The position numbers were made by a program, and so were the translations under genes. Below are positions 32,801-38,153 of a DNA stretch of 64,000 bases, piece after piece. A model generated the notes under the pieces. The model was given only the letters and a program-made list of their open reading frames with translations, was not told the DNA's origin and searched no databases. Numbering within the stretch: position 1 is the stretch's first letter; each line of letters starts with the position of its first letter. The stretch is from Branchipolynoe longqiensis (Eukaryota; Annelida; Polychaeta; Phyllodocida; Polynoidae), in contig JASIRB010002665.1 of NCBI GenBank assembly GCA_030323885.1, positions 1 to 64,000 on the forward strand, read 5' to 3'.

Positions 32801-33917
32801 CCACATCCTAGTAATGCGGCATGCCAGGCTAGGTAGCGACAAGATAAATTGTTATGTCATGGGTTTGACTCGGCATGGGCCCGAACTAAGGTTTTCGAAT
32901 GCCATGACCTACCAGAAGGGAATGTAGACACTCGACTCATTCGGCCATCCCGTCTGTATTATGAACTAACTACGGTGTTACTGCATGTAGTGTAATATTA
33001 TTTCATTATGACATATAGCTTCAGTATCCAATTACCGCACACCCAGGTTCCCCTGGCTGAATCACTGCCTGGCACACACCCTAAACCCCCCCCCCCCCCC
33101 CCGCCCCTCACCCTGCAATGGTTCGGGCAGTACCTGCCTCCGGTCGCGTGCTGCCTTGTGTGCTGCTCCTGCCTTTGTGCTGATGCCTGGTATGCTGCTG
33201 ATGTTGCCTCGTATGCTGCTGATGCTGCCTCGTATGCTGCTGCTGCCTCGTATGCTGCTGATGCTGCTGCTGCTGCCTCGTATGCTGCTGATGCTGCCTC
33301 GTATGCTGCTGCTGCCTCGTTTGCTGCTGTTGCTGCCTCGTGTGCTACTCATGCTACTCATGCTGCTTTTTGGGTGCTGCTCATGATATCTTGTGTGCTG
33401 CTCATGATATCTTGTGTGCTGCTCATGCTGCCTTGTGTACTACTGATGCTGCTCATGTTGCCTTGTGTGCTGCCCATGCTGTCTTGTGTTCTGCTCATGA
33501 TGTCTTGTGTGCTGCTCATGCTGTCTCGTGTGCTGCTCATGCTGCCTTTGTGATGATGCTGCCTTGTGTGCTGCTCGTGCTGTCTCGTCTTCTGCTCATG
33601 CTGCCTTGTGTGCTACTGATGCTGCTCATGCTGTCTTGTGTGCTGCTCATGCTGTCTCGTGTGCTGCTCATGCTGCCTTTTGTGATACCGATGCTATCTC
33701 GTGTGCTGCTCATGCTCATTGTGTGCTGCAGGTGGTGCTGCTGCTCTACTTGGCCGACTGGCTTGTACACTGGCTGTGGAAGAGCGGTAACGACCCCGAC
33801 AACTTCTCCATCCCGTACTTGACGGCCCTGGGCGATCTGCTCGGCACCGGCTTCCTGGCCGCAGCTTTCCAGTTCCTGTACGTCATCGGCGACCGCGACA
33901 TGGACGTGGGCGACTAG
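4665..33917 (+). CDS. SLC41A1: SLC41A1-like Mg2+ transporter, 3' nine exons (spliced; 5' exons outside window)
   Basis: Solute carrier family 41 members are plasma-membrane Mg2+ transporters related to bacterial MgtE. Nine GT-AG-flanked exons (4665-4772, 7729-7800, 8159-8303, 10983-11129, 12893-13043, 26894-26967, 27933-28067, 29842-29990, 33732-33917) join in one frame with intron phases 0,0,1,1,2,1,1,0 and give 1167 bases, 388 residues plus TAG. Two pseudo-symmetric SLC41/MgtE halves are visible. [18 protein letters not shown] (exon 1) corresponds to [16 protein letters not shown] (exon 7), and [15 protein letters not shown] (exon 4) to [15 protein letters not shown] (exon 9). These N/D-rich helices line the ion path in the family. 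The C-terminus GDRDMDVGD closely matches the vertebrate proteins. Family members are about 500 residues, so roughly 110-130 N-terminal residues lie left of the window. Assignment to SLC41A1 rather than A2/A3 is by general similarity. No frameshift or premature stop was seen. Confidence 0.95.
4850..6510. repeat. 40-bp AT-rich minisatellite in intron 1
   Basis: About forty copies of a 40-bp unit (GAATTTGTAGTGTATTATGA plus TAATCTATGGTTCACTAAGA). Early copies are irregular (short units near 4980-5060) and from about 5500 the period is exactly 40. Variants alternate TTGGTAG, TTTGTAG and GTGTAG. The unit shows no similarity to the flanking exon, unlike introns 3-5. Confidence 0.97.
6511..6955. other. 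Unique intron 1 sequence, nothing recognised
   Basis: Non-repetitive stretch between two minisatellites. No exon-like open segment, RNA gene or element end was recognised. Confidence 0.6.
6960..7190. repeat. 30-bp G-rich minisatellite
   Basis: About seven units of 30 bases (GGTCCCTGGGTGGACGGTCC followed by CTAGGGAGCC). Because 30 is a multiple of three, several frames stay open, but the predicted peptides are repeat artefacts. Confidence 0.95.
7225..7610. repeat. 26-bp minisatellite with shortened units
   Basis: Units GTGACTTGTGTCTGGACAGT plus GGGAAG (26 bases) alternate with shorter units lacking the GACAGTG portion (GTGACTTGTGTCTGGGCAG). The array lies about 120 bases upstream of exon 2. 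Confidence 0.94.
7729..7800 (+). CDS. SLC41A1: SLC41A1-like exon 2 of window
   Basis: Twenty-four codons, phase 0/0, acceptor TTATTTCCAG and donor CAG|GTGAGT. It encodes [19 protein letters not shown] and LALTQ, the conserved loop preceding the next helix (the family has a similar W-x-x-I-x-GNLAL block). Confidence 0.95.
7801..8158. other. Intron 2 with SINE 3'-tail remnant
   Basis: Short intron. At 8090-8140 a mollusc-type SINE tail (TGACCTTAGATGTTGCCAGG, then ACGTAAAACTCTAACAAC) ends just upstream of the exon 3 acceptor. Nothing else was recognised. Confidence 0.7.
8159..8303 (+). CDS. SLC41A1: SLC41A1-like exon 3 of window
   Basis: 145 bases entering in phase 0 and leaving in phase 1, acceptor CTCCCGCAG, donor CTTG|GTAAGT. 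It encodes [19 protein letters not shown], then [12 protein letters not shown] and a second hydrophobic helix. The final 13 bases plus donor are reiterated five times in the following intron (see 8291-8737). Confidence 0.95.
8291..8737 (+). repeat. 73-bp minisatellite containing exon 3 end and its 5' splice site
   Basis: Six repeats with exact 73-base spacing. Each contains AGTTTTGTACTYG|GTAAGTCT, that is the last 13 exon bases plus the donor. GT positions are 8304 (authentic), 8377, 8450, 8523, 8596 and 8669. The preceding GGCCGCC of exon 3 is also carried, while the exon bases TTGGCT between them are missing from the copies. Use of a distal donor would add 73n bases and meet an in-frame TGA in the first unit. 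Confidence 0.96.
8738..9540. other. Intron 3 sequence, nothing recognised
   Basis: Includes a TTTG-rich stretch near 8935-8955 and otherwise unique sequence. No exon, RNA gene or element terminus could be supported. Confidence 0.5.
9541..10240 (+). other. Possible solo-LTR-like segment with PBS-like sequence
   Basis: Intronic stretch ending at about 10216-10240 in TGGTGTCCCAAACGTGGCC, which resembles the primer-binding-site context of LTR retrotransposons. No second LTR or internal coding sequence follows. It contains a G-run at 9710-9720. This is a weak suggestion only. Confidence 0.25.
10445..10715 (+). mobile_element. tRNA-derived SINE (family S1), copy A, 5'-truncated
   Basis: The head has CAGACTCCTAATCTGAAGG (an anticodon-arm-like CTCCTAA loop, as in tRNA-Arg-CCT) and the B-box-like GGTTCGATTCC near 10478. 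The body (CCAATTTGGATTTCCACCGC, CTCATACCATGTCTATGTG) ends in AATCTTCAAGAAAAAAAAAG. The same family occurs at 39962, 51987 (minus) and 62898 (minus). The A-box region is truncated here. Confidence 0.85.
10983..11129 (+). CDS. SLC41A1: SLC41A1-like exon 4 of window
   Basis: 147 bases, phase 1 to phase 1, acceptor TTGACCTCAG, donor CATAG|GTAAGG. It encodes [18 protein letters not shown], the ion-path signature [18 protein letters not shown] and [15 protein letters not shown]. The last 23 bases plus donor form the unit of the 36-bp array filling the next intron. Confidence 0.95.
11107..12660 (+). repeat. 36-bp minisatellite derived from exon 4 end + donor
   Basis: Forty-three units. From the authentic donor (GT at 11130) to the last donor-like GT at 12642 is 1512 bases, exactly 42 periods of 36. 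The unit combines GTAAGGCCATCTCGTCAGTC with ATGTATAAAGCCATAG; most units keep GGTAAG, some have GTTAAG or GGTAATG. A higher-order period of 720 bases (20 units) is visible: 11341-11700 nearly repeats at 12061-12420. Thirty-six is 12 codons, so the exon 4 frame continues, but the first intronic unit has an in-frame TAA (TATTAAG). Confidence 0.97.
12735..12822. repeat. 20-bp tandem repeat upstream of exon 5
   Basis: About four units of GCTTTGACGCATGCGCAGAT with minor variants, ending about 70 bases before the exon 5 acceptor. Confidence 0.9.
12893..13043 (+). CDS. SLC41A1: SLC41A1-like exon 5 of window
   Basis: 151 bases, phase 1 to phase 2, acceptor GACCCCCACAG, donor AGTAG|GTAAGT. It encodes [20 protein letters not shown], then [20 protein letters not shown] and [10 protein letters not shown], the end of SLC41 domain 1 and the start of domain 2. 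Its last 34 bases with donor recur four times downstream. Confidence 0.95.
13010..13385 (+). repeat. 81-86-bp minisatellite containing exon 5 end and its 5' splice site
   Basis: Five repeats. Each carries the last ~34 exon bases (GGACCCCGGTAATCGGCGCC, ATGATTATAAGTAG) followed by GTAAGTCAC, a C-run and a (CA)n-like spacer. GTs fall at 13044 (authentic), 13130, 13213, 13296 and 13377. The spacer ends CACACAG before three of the exon copies, so each unit resembles acceptor, about 35-base mini-exon and donor. Copies 4 and 5 carry small changes (loss of a C, GACTTCGG). Confidence 0.96.
13386..13462. repeat. (CA)n/(TA)n microsatellite
   Basis: CA dinucleotides grade into a (TA)n tract directly abutting the left TIR of the element at 13463. 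Confidence 0.95.
13463..14245. mobile_element. 783-bp non-autonomous TIR element (TA-flanked MITE)
   Basis: Terminal inverted repeats of 28 bases at 13463-13490 and 14218-14245 match at 26 positions (outer ATGGGTCACTYTCCTGAAAA). It is flanked by TA on both sides, consistent with, but ambiguous within, the TA microsatellite. The interior is AT-rich without a transposase frame. Tc1/mariner-like mobilisation is inferred from the TA context only. Confidence 0.82.
14256..14358 (-). repeat. Split direct repeat B2 of Ngaro-like element
   Basis: A block of about 103 bases (starts TGTAAGATGGGCACGAAGCA on plus, ends GGGCCAAAGTGCC), near-identical to 14577-14679 at an offset of 321. Confidence 0.9.
14391..14576 (-). 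repeat. Split direct repeat A2 of Ngaro-like element
   Basis: Starts GCGAAAGGAAGTAGTGCTAC and ends CTGGCGTATATACGTGGC on plus. Both ends are found again, fused by an internal deletion of roughly 140 bases, at 20789-20834 (A1). Confidence 0.85.
14577..14679 (-). repeat. Split direct repeat B1 of Ngaro-like element
   Basis: Near-identical direct copy of 14256-14358, adjoining A2, with the recombinase stop about 40 bases away (14720). Confidence 0.9.
14720..15706 (-). pseudogene. Tyrosine recombinase of Ngaro-like element (frameshifted)
   Basis: Site-specific recombinase that would integrate the element's circular DNA. The N-terminal SAM-like/core-binding part is 15706-15377. The catalytic part follows: the first arginine lies in the [11 protein letters not shown] context near 15230-15270, and HSLRRGGST (H-x-x-R) and [12 protein letters not shown] (terminal tyrosine) lie in 15238-14720. 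The two segments are in different frames around 15240-15380, where translation in a third frame restores the expected motif, so at least one or two indels broke the gene. All recognisable catalytic residues remain. Confidence 0.88.
15703..18419 (-). pseudogene. Ngaro-like pol: reverse transcriptase-RNase H (interrupted and frameshifted)
   Basis: Minus strand. The N-terminal region at 18419-17871 (182 codons, [17 protein letters not shown] block) continues through [17 protein letters not shown] at about 17850-17780. A TIR element (16995-17776) then separates this from IIDCSRP. The RT continues at about 16990-16773 ([11 protein letters not shown]), shifts frame near 16800-16812 and runs on in 16746-15703. 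That last segment has [10 protein letters not shown], the catalytic YLDD at residues 32-35, an RNase H start ([15 protein letters not shown], about residue 187) and [16 protein letters not shown] and the RNase H order are typical of DIRS/Ngaro pol. The gene is dead through the insertion and indels. Confidence 0.88.
16995..17776. mobile_element. 782-bp TIR element with internal ~205-bp satellite monomers, inserted in Ngaro pol
   Basis: Ends are GGGGGAC (16995) and GTCCCCC (17776). The inverted ends remain similar for roughly 60-75 bases (shared TAGTTCA, CCAGTGGGCC-like blocks). Removing it restores the pol frame GLRT-IIDCSRP with at most a 2-base AT duplication. The interior (about 17055-17698) is three copies of a ~205-bp monomer also present at 37.1-38.2 kb and 48.3-48.7 kb. 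No transposase is encoded. Confidence 0.78.
18580..19670 (-). pseudogene. Gag-like ORF1 of Ngaro-like element
   Basis: Begins [18 protein letters not shown] at 19670. A coiled-coil-like stretch rich in E/R ([20 protein letters not shown]) is followed by an SR-rich region ([17 protein letters not shown]). A frame change near 19128-19140 leads into the 19363-18797 frame ([20 protein letters not shown]). A further frame change near 18797 leads to a CCCH-type zinc knuckle ([18 protein letters not shown] then NYGH) at about 18755-18670. CCCH or CCHC knuckles are common in Gag-like proteins of this order. The frame changes are probably degenerative rather than programmed. Confidence 0.75.
19700..20780 (-). 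other. 5' untranslated region of Ngaro-like element
   Basis: Non-coding AT-rich stretch between the A1 repeat and the gag-like start, with recurring TCGACACACA motifs and CCGATT/AATCGG boxes. No ORF of note; probable 5' leader and promoter of the element. Confidence 0.5.
20789..20834 (-). repeat. Split direct repeat A1 of Ngaro-like element (internally deleted)
   Basis: GCGAAAGGAAGTAGTGCTGC ... GGCTGGAG joined directly to CTGGCGTATATACGTGGC. Both parts are found about 140 bases apart in A2 (14391-14576). Confidence 0.8.
20836..20888. repeat. Left fragment of 14/15-bp GTACCTAGACACA minisatellite
   Basis: A few units of AGTACCTAGACACAC-like sequence. The same array resumes at 25203 after the LINE, so the LINE composite lies inside it. 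Confidence 0.8.
21270..24118 (-). pseudogene. LINE ORF2 copy 2: endonuclease-RT, degenerate
   Basis: The endonuclease start is at 24118 ([19 protein letters not shown]). One frame change near 23756-23792 precedes the long segment 23792-22419 ([27 protein letters not shown]). The remainder down to about 21270 keeps recognisable RT sequence but is broken repeatedly. At the site where copy 1 is frameshifted (about 23370) this copy is open. It cannot encode a functional RT. Confidence 0.88.
24748..25048 (-). pseudogene. NADAR/YbiA-like domain fragment in LINE 5' (ORF1) region
   Basis: An open segment read from 25048 down to a TAG at 24748. It contains [50 protein letters not shown] and [15 protein letters not shown]. 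The order W..., KFTQN..L...L, E.T....WGSG, K.N.MG..L..I matches my recollection of the C-terminal half of the NADAR (YbiA/DUF1768) fold, an ADP-ribose-processing domain family. The N-terminal half is cut off at the junction with the plus-strand LINE fragment (25053). It lies on the same strand as, and about 630 bases 5' of, the LINE endonuclease, so it may be the C-terminus of this LINE's ORF1. The family call is by eye and needs a profile search. Confidence 0.55.
25053..25150 (+). mobile_element. LINE 3'-end fragment, opposite orientation
   Basis: CACCAACACTACAGCTGGCC ... ACAGCCTCAATAAAAAAAA is the reverse complement of the LINE 3' end at 20.9 kb, with its A-tail at about 25140-25155. Together with 20889-25052 it makes a head-to-head composite with both tails facing outwards. 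Confidence 0.9.
25203..25522. repeat. Minisatellite of GTACCTAGACACA-type units
   Basis: Irregular 12-15-base units (ACAGTACCTAGACAC, ACAGTACATAGACAC). Continues as 25878-26690 on the other side of a SINE. Confidence 0.9.
25523..25877 (+). mobile_element. Full-length tRNA-related SINE (family S2, mollusc type)
   Basis: The tRNA-like head (GGTGGCCGAATGAGTAGAGC, A-box-like; GGGTTCGAATCC, B-box) is followed by a central region with TTGGCTCAGTGTCAGGATAC and a 3' module (GCAGCACTATAAAGTCGG, TATGACCTTAGATGTTGCTG, then AACAACAAACAAACAAAC). The central part resembles the Nin domain described in mollusc SINEs, by memory only. It splits the GTAC minisatellite. Tail-only relatives lie at 8090, 38985, 51740 and 63240 (minus). 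Confidence 0.85.
25878..26690. repeat. 15-bp minisatellite (CAGTACCGTGACATA)
   Basis: Over fifty units of 15 bases with variants CAGTACCATGACACA and CAGTACCTATACACA. The 15-base period keeps many frames open on both strands (for example the minus-strand [13 protein letters not shown] peptides); these are artefacts. Confidence 0.96.
26798..26832. repeat. (TTA)n microsatellite
   Basis: About eleven TTA/ATT trinucleotides 60 bases upstream of exon 6. Confidence 0.95.
26894..26967 (+). CDS. SLC41A1: SLC41A1-like exon 6 of window
   Basis: 74 bases, phase 2 to phase 1, acceptor TTGTTTTCAG, donor AATG|GTAAGA. It completes Ser and encodes [18 protein letters not shown] and FQPVIN; GGLILD and PVING are conserved SLC41 positions. 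It follows the longest intron (13044-26893, about 13.9 kb), which holds the Ngaro-like element and LINE copy 2. Confidence 0.94.
27375..27480 (+). mobile_element. LINE 3' UTR fragment
   Basis: AACATAGGCTACTAACCAGA ... CTGGCCAGCATTGA matches the reverse complement of the LINE family's 3' region. It is truncated before the A-tail. Confidence 0.8.
27582..27667. mobile_element. 86-bp pogo-like MITE
   Basis: Left end CAGTAAAACATCTCTAACCG; right end, inverted, CAGTAAGACCTCGCTAAATC. Flanked by TA on both sides next to a (TA)n tract. Contains CACTTAAAGTCG, shared with the element at 35104. Confidence 0.85.
27933..28067 (+). CDS. SLC41A1: SLC41A1-like exon 7 of window
   Basis: 135 bases, phase 1 to phase 1, acceptor CTGAGTTGCAG, donor TCAG|GTGAGT. 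It encodes [18 protein letters not shown], the domain 2 counterpart of exon 1, then [20 protein letters not shown]. The base composition is GC-rich compared with flanking intron sequence. Confidence 0.95.
28068..28308. other. Start of intron 7, nothing recognised
   Basis: Includes a T-run at 28131-28146. Otherwise unique sequence up to the 63-bp array. Confidence 0.5.
28309..29545. repeat. 63-bp minisatellite in intron 7
   Basis: About nineteen units of 63 bases (GTAGATACTCTCTGTGGTCT, GGGTATAAAGCAGCGATAAG, ACCTGCTGACATCAGTCAAC, TGT). Sixty-three is 21 codons, so both strands show long open frames with 21-residue repeats; no coding evidence supports them. The unit is unrelated to the flanking exons. 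Confidence 0.97.
29842..29990 (+). CDS. SLC41A1: SLC41A1-like exon 8 of window
   Basis: 149 bases, phase 1 to phase 0, acceptor TTTTTGCTTCAG, donor CTGCAG|GTACTT. It encodes [38 protein letters not shown] and [21 protein letters not shown] and GHTS are family-conserved. Confidence 0.95.
30085..32075. repeat. 36-to-34-bp minisatellite in intron 8
   Basis: Units of GAAGCATTGTCTAAGCACTC plus ATTCCCT. To about 30750 the period is 36 (ending CAGTCTATT); afterwards it is 33-34 (GCCCATT), so the array changes unit type part-way. The 36-base half keeps a 12-residue repeat frame open (195 and 217 codons), an artefact. Confidence 0.96.
32135..32494 (-). mobile_element. LINE 3' fragment (5'-truncated copy)
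   Basis: T-run at 32135 followed by TTGAGGCTGTATTTATACTG and the family 3' region up to ATTGGGCGTCCCGC. Severely 5'-truncated and intronic. Confidence 0.9.
32870..32957 (-). mobile_element. SINE S2 head fragment
   Basis: Reverse complement carries GACGGGATGGCCGAATGAGT (A-box region) and a degenerate B-box region. Related to the head of 25523-25877. Confidence 0.6.
33150..33728. repeat. GCTGCT-rich ~21-bp minisatellite abutting exon 9 acceptor
   Basis: Units of CTGCTCATGCTGCCTTGTGTG and related trinucleotide-rich forms. The last unit runs into the acceptor (ATTGTGTGCTGCAG|GTGGTGCTGCTGCT), and the exon 9 start itself resembles the unit. Confidence 0.93.
33732..33917 (+). CDS. SLC41A1: SLC41A1-like terminal exon 9
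   Basis: Sixty-one codons plus TAG, phase 0, acceptor GTGTGCTGCAG. It encodes [19 protein letters not shown], then the second ion-path signature [19 protein letters not shown] and the C-terminal GDRDMDVGD, which aligns with the extreme C-terminus of vertebrate SLC41A1/A2. The stop is therefore authentic. Confidence 0.96.
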   Translation: MVLLLYLADWLVHWLWKSGNDPDNFSIPYLTALGDLLGTGFLAAAFQFLYVIGDRDMDVGD

Positions 33918-33927
33918 ATCTGACCCA

Positions 33928-34580
33928 CTTGTACCGGGCTCTGTGATTGGCTGCGTTTGGTGGCGGCACCAGTTTCATCACCTTCCAAGCTTGTACCGGG
34001 CTCTGTGATTGGCTGCGTGTGGTGGCGCCACCAGTTTCATCACCTTCCAAGCTTGTACCAGGCTCTGTGATTGGCTGCGTGTGGTGGCGCCACCAGTTTC
34101 ATCACCTTCCAGCTTGTACCGGGCTCTGTGATTGGCTGCGTGTGGTGGCGGCACCAGTTTCGTCACCTTCCAAGCTTGTACCGGGCTCTGTGATTGGCTG
34201 CGTGTGGTGGCGGCACCAGTTTCGTCACCTTCCAAGCTTGTACCGGGCTCTGTGATTGGCTGCGTGTGTTGGCAGCACCAGTTTCGTCACCTTCCAAGCT
34301 TGTACCGGGCTCTGTGATTGGCTGCGTGTGTTGGTGGCACCAGTTTCATCACCTTCCAGGCTTGTACCGGGCTTTGTGATTGTCTGCGTGTGGTGGCGCC
34401 ACCAGTTTCATCACCTTCCAAGCTTGCACCGGGCTCTGTGATTGGCTGCGTGTGGTGGCACCACCAGTTTCATCACCTTCCAAGCTTGTACCGGGCTCTG
34501 TGATTGGCTGCGTGTGCTGGCGGCACCAGTTTCGTCACCTTCCAAGCTTGTACCAGGCTCTGTGATTTGCTGTGTTAGGT
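33928..34580 (+). repeat. 62-bp minisatellite forming the 3' UTR
   Basis: Begins 11 bases after the TAG. About ten and a half units of 62 bases (CTTGTACCGGGCTCTGTGAT, TGGCTGCGTGTGGTGGCGGC, ACCAGTTTCATCACCTTCCA). A 62-base period rotates frame each unit, which explains the repeated 61-codon artefact frames. Confidence 0.95.
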
Positions 34581-34666
34581 GGCAGTCCTCTGTCCGTGAC
34601 CTCACCACTCACCAGTCATACAGCAGCCTTAACTCTCCCCTTCTATATTTATGCTTATCGAAAGAC

Positions 34667-34672
34667 ATTAAA
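34667..34672 (+). terminator. Candidate polyadenylation signal ATTAAA
   Basis: The first ATTAAA seen after the 3' UTR minisatellite, followed within 30 bases by TTTATTTTCATGAATGTTT. No cleavage evidence is available from sequence alone. Confidence 0.4.
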
Positions 34673-34689
34673 TTGTGGTCTTAAAAAAC

Positions 34690-35100
34690 TTTATTTTCAT
34701 GAATGTTTACATTCGTGAATCCTTTGTGACCAAATATGAAAGCAATTGAATACACTCATACAAGTTACAAGTAGATACGAATCTATCGACATTTAAAAGG
34801 TATTCAAATCGTAAAAGACTAATTAAAATTATTATTTGGAGATAAATTACAACATATGAACAAGTCATTTATTTTTATATTTATTTTTTCTTTTACACAT
34901 AAAATACACTGGCAATGCTATTTTAATACAGTAATCTGATGTGTCCAACGCCATATAATGCATGTTTTTGTCGGGTGCTTCCATTACCGTGTACAATTGA
35001 GACGTGATTGCGCATGTCAGTTAACGGGGGTTCTAATGGATAGTGCATATTTATATCACCCTTGGGTGTCTTTTGTATTACTTGGTGGTTGGTGTTTGAA
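34690..35100. other. AT-rich intergenic sequence, nothing recognised
   Basis: No repeat or gene signature seen. Confidence 0.5.
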
Positions 35101-35103
35101 CTA

Positions 35104-35279
35104 CAGTAAAGCCTCTCTATACCGACCCTTCCACAGATCGACCACTCCCCTAGATCGATCACTTCATTTGGGTCCCAAAAATACCATTGTAAGGATATTC
35201 TAACTCTAAACCGACCACCTCCCTAAATGGACCACTTAAAGTCGGTCCCATAGTGGGTCGATTTAGAGAGGTTGTACTG
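35104..35279. mobile_element. 176-bp pogo-like MITE
   Basis: Left end CAGTAAAGCCTCTCTATACC; right end, inverted, CAGTACAACCTCTCTAAATC. TA at 35102-35103 and 35280-35281 is the target duplication. Shares CACTTAAAGTCG with 27582-27667. The TIR pattern resembles pogo/Tigger elements. Confidence 0.88.
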
Positions 35280-35860
35280 TAGCTTCTCCGCTGTATGGGT
35301 GTTAAGCATTTCGGTGTCAACTCCCTGTTTGAGTGGATGAGTGGATGAGTGGGTCTTCACTCACCAAGCTGCACAGCTGTGTCCGTCAGGGGCGGGGGGT
35401 CATGTCACACCGGGGTACTTTTGTTTTATTTTATTGTTATGTATGTTCATAAACAAAGATAGTACACACAGCAAGTCGACAAGACTGAGTTAGTTTAATG
35501 GAATTGTAAATGTTATCTTTGGCATATTTCATTATCGTAATTCAAACAAATGCATTTCAAAGAAATTAAACGAGTTTTGTCACTTGGAAAAGCTGAACAA
35601 GGTTCAGAAAGAACTACGGTATTCAGTCAAATTTTATTTTTACCTTTCCAGTTGCAATAGACCTTGTACATTAAATGTTAGTTTGTAAATGCTCTGCACG
35701 GCCTGGTTTGTACAGCGGTGAAGGTGACGTCAGGTTACACGTGTTTTTCTCAACACTCAACTACAATCTCACTGTTCAAGACAAATATCACGTTTACACT
35801 GCCACGCAACAACGTGCCTACTTGTACACTGCTGTACCGACTGTACTCTGCCACACCACA
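35280..35860. other. Intergenic sequence, nothing recognised
   Basis: Contains a short duplicated GTGGATGAGTGGATGAGTGG stretch near 35332. No gene or element could be supported. Confidence 0.5.
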
Positions 35861-35861
35861 G

Positions 35862-36110
35862 TATGCCTGTTTGCACACAACTTGATGTGCCTGTTTGCAC
35901 ACAAATTCATGTTCCTGTTTGCACACAACTTGATGTGCCTACTTGCACACAAATTCATGTGCCTACTTGCACACAAATTCATGTGCCTACTTGCACACAA
36001 ATTCATGTGCCTACTTGCACACAACTTGATGTACCTACTTGCACACAACATGACGTGCCTATTTGCACACTTGATGTGCCTGTTTGCACACGACATGACA
36101 GGCCTGTTTG
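35862..36110. repeat. 24-bp minisatellite
   Basis: About ten units of CTTGCACACAAATTCATGTG plus CCTA. Twenty-four is eight codons, giving open frames on both strands without coding meaning. Confidence 0.95.
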
Positions 36111-36206
36111 CCATGTCGGTCTGCACGCTGCAGTAAGCATACCTCTCTAACTGCACCCCGCCTGGCACGGTCCCACTTTACCGTCCCACAGCTGCGTACC
36201 ATTCCA

Positions 36207-37010
36207 ACTGTCAGGTCCCAAGGTGCATGGCACTAATCAAGGTGCAGTCTGGCGTATTGAGGTCGTGACATACTGAGTCAGTACCCTCTGGCTGTCAGGT
36301 CCCAAGGTGCATGGCACTAATCAAGGTGCAGTCTGGCGTATTGAGGTCGTGACATACTGAGTCAGTACCCTCTGGCTGTCAGGTCCCAAGGTGCATGGCA
36401 CTAATCAAGGTGCAGTCTGGCGTATTGAGGTCGTGACATACTGAGTCAGTACCCTCTGGCTGTCAGGTCCCAAGGTGCATGGCACTAATCAAGGTGCAGT
36501 CTGGCGTATTGAGGTCGTGACATACTGAGTCAGTACCCTCTGGCTGTCAGGTCCCAAGGTGCACAGCGCTAATCAAGGTGCAGTCTGGCGTATTGAGGTC
36601 GTGACATACTGAGTCAGTACCCTCTGGCTGTCAGGTCCCAAGGTGCACAGCGCTAATCAAGGTGCAGTCTGGCGTGTCGAGGTTGTGACATACTGAGTTG
36701 GCACCCTCTGGCTGTCAGGTCCCAAGGTGCACAGCGCTAATCAAGGTGCAGTCTGGCGTGTCGAGGTTGTTACATACTGAGTTGGCACCCTCTGGCTGTC
36801 AGGTCCCAAGGTGCACAGCGCTAATCAAGGTGCAGTCTGGTGTATTGAGGTTTTGACTTACTGAGTCAGTACCCTCTGGTTGTCAGGTCCCAAGGTGCAC
36901 AGTGCTAATCAAGGTGCAGTCTGGCGTGTCGAGGTTGTGACATACTGAGTTGGCACCCTCTGGCTGTCAAGTCCCAAGGTGCATGGCACTAATCAAAGTA
37001 CAGTCAGGTG
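36207..37010. repeat. 84-bp minisatellite
   Basis: About nine and a half units starting TGTCAGGTCCCAAGGTGCAT. The first four are almost identical; later ones carry CACAGCGCTAATC and TTGGCACCC variants. Confidence 0.95.
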
Positions 37011-37092
37011 TATCAACGTTATAGCTAACTGTATAGACCTATTTCATATGACATCAGTATAAGTATTTAGGTCAGTGCGCGCGCCTTTTGAC

Positions 37093-38153
37093 TGCAGGAC
37101 GACATACGGTCACACTGCAAACTCAATGGCTATGAGCAATCTTCATAGAGAAAAAGTGAAATATCTCTTTAAAAAACCACACCACCTAGAAACAAAATGC
37201 TTGGAACACATATAGAAAACATATTTAACGAACAGAATATATCAAATTTATAAGGTTAGGATTCTGCATTTCTATTAATTTTGAATAAAATATACGTTTT
37301 GCACTGCACGTACCAGCAAACTCAATGCATTGTCAATGGCCGTGAGCAATCTTCATTCAGGAAAAGTGAAATATCTAAAACCACACCACCTAGAAACAAA
37401 CCGATTGGAACACATATAGAAAACATATTCAACGAATAGATTATATTAAATTTATATGGTTAGGATTCTGCATTTCTATTAATTTTGAATAAAATAGACG
37501 TTTTGCACTGTGCGTACCAGCAAACTCAATGCATTGTCAATGGCCGTAAGCAATCTTCATTCAGAAAAAGTGAAATATCTAAAACCACACCACCTAGAAA
37601 CAAACCGATTGGAATACATATAGAAAACATATTCAATGAATAGATTATATTAAATTTATATGGTTAGGATTCTGCATTTCTATTAAAATAGACGTTTTGC
37701 ACTGCACGTACCGGCAAACTCAATGCATTATCAATGGCCGTGAGCAATCTTGAATTATCTTCACACAGAAAAAGTGAAATATCTCTAAAACACACAACCT
37801 AGAAGCAAACCGCTTGGTACACATATAGAAAACATATTTAACAAACAGATTATATTAAATTTATACGGTTAGGATTCTGCATTTCTATTAATTTTGAATA
37901 AAATAGATGTTTTGCACTGCGCGTACCGGCCAACTCAATGCACTGTCAATGGCCGTGAGTAATCTGCATACAGAAAAAGTGAAATATCTCTAAAACCGAA
38001 CCACCTAGAAACAAACCGATTGGAACACACATAGTAAACATATTCAGTGAACAGATTATATTAAATTTATATGGTTAGGATTCTGCATTTCTAATAATTT
38101 TGAATAACATAAAAGTTTTGCACTTCACAAACCGGCAAACTCAATGGCAGTGT
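37093..38153. repeat. ~205-bp satellite array (five monomers)
   Basis: Monomers contain AAAAGTGAAATATCTCTAAA, CACATATAGAAAACATATTC, GGTTAGGATTCTGCATTTC and GCACTGCGCGTACCGGCAAA. The array starts CACACTGC and ends GCAGTGTG. The same monomer lies inverted inside the TIR elements at 16995-17776 and 48242-48697. One monomer (about 37690) is shortened. Confidence 0.9.

Noticed and set aside
33008..33917. ORFs of 181, 160 and 136 codons in the GCTGCT-rich region, one continuing into the real exon 9 sequence out of frame
   Set aside because: Repeat-driven; the authentic exon 9 frame and acceptor are fixed by SLC41 homology and phase.
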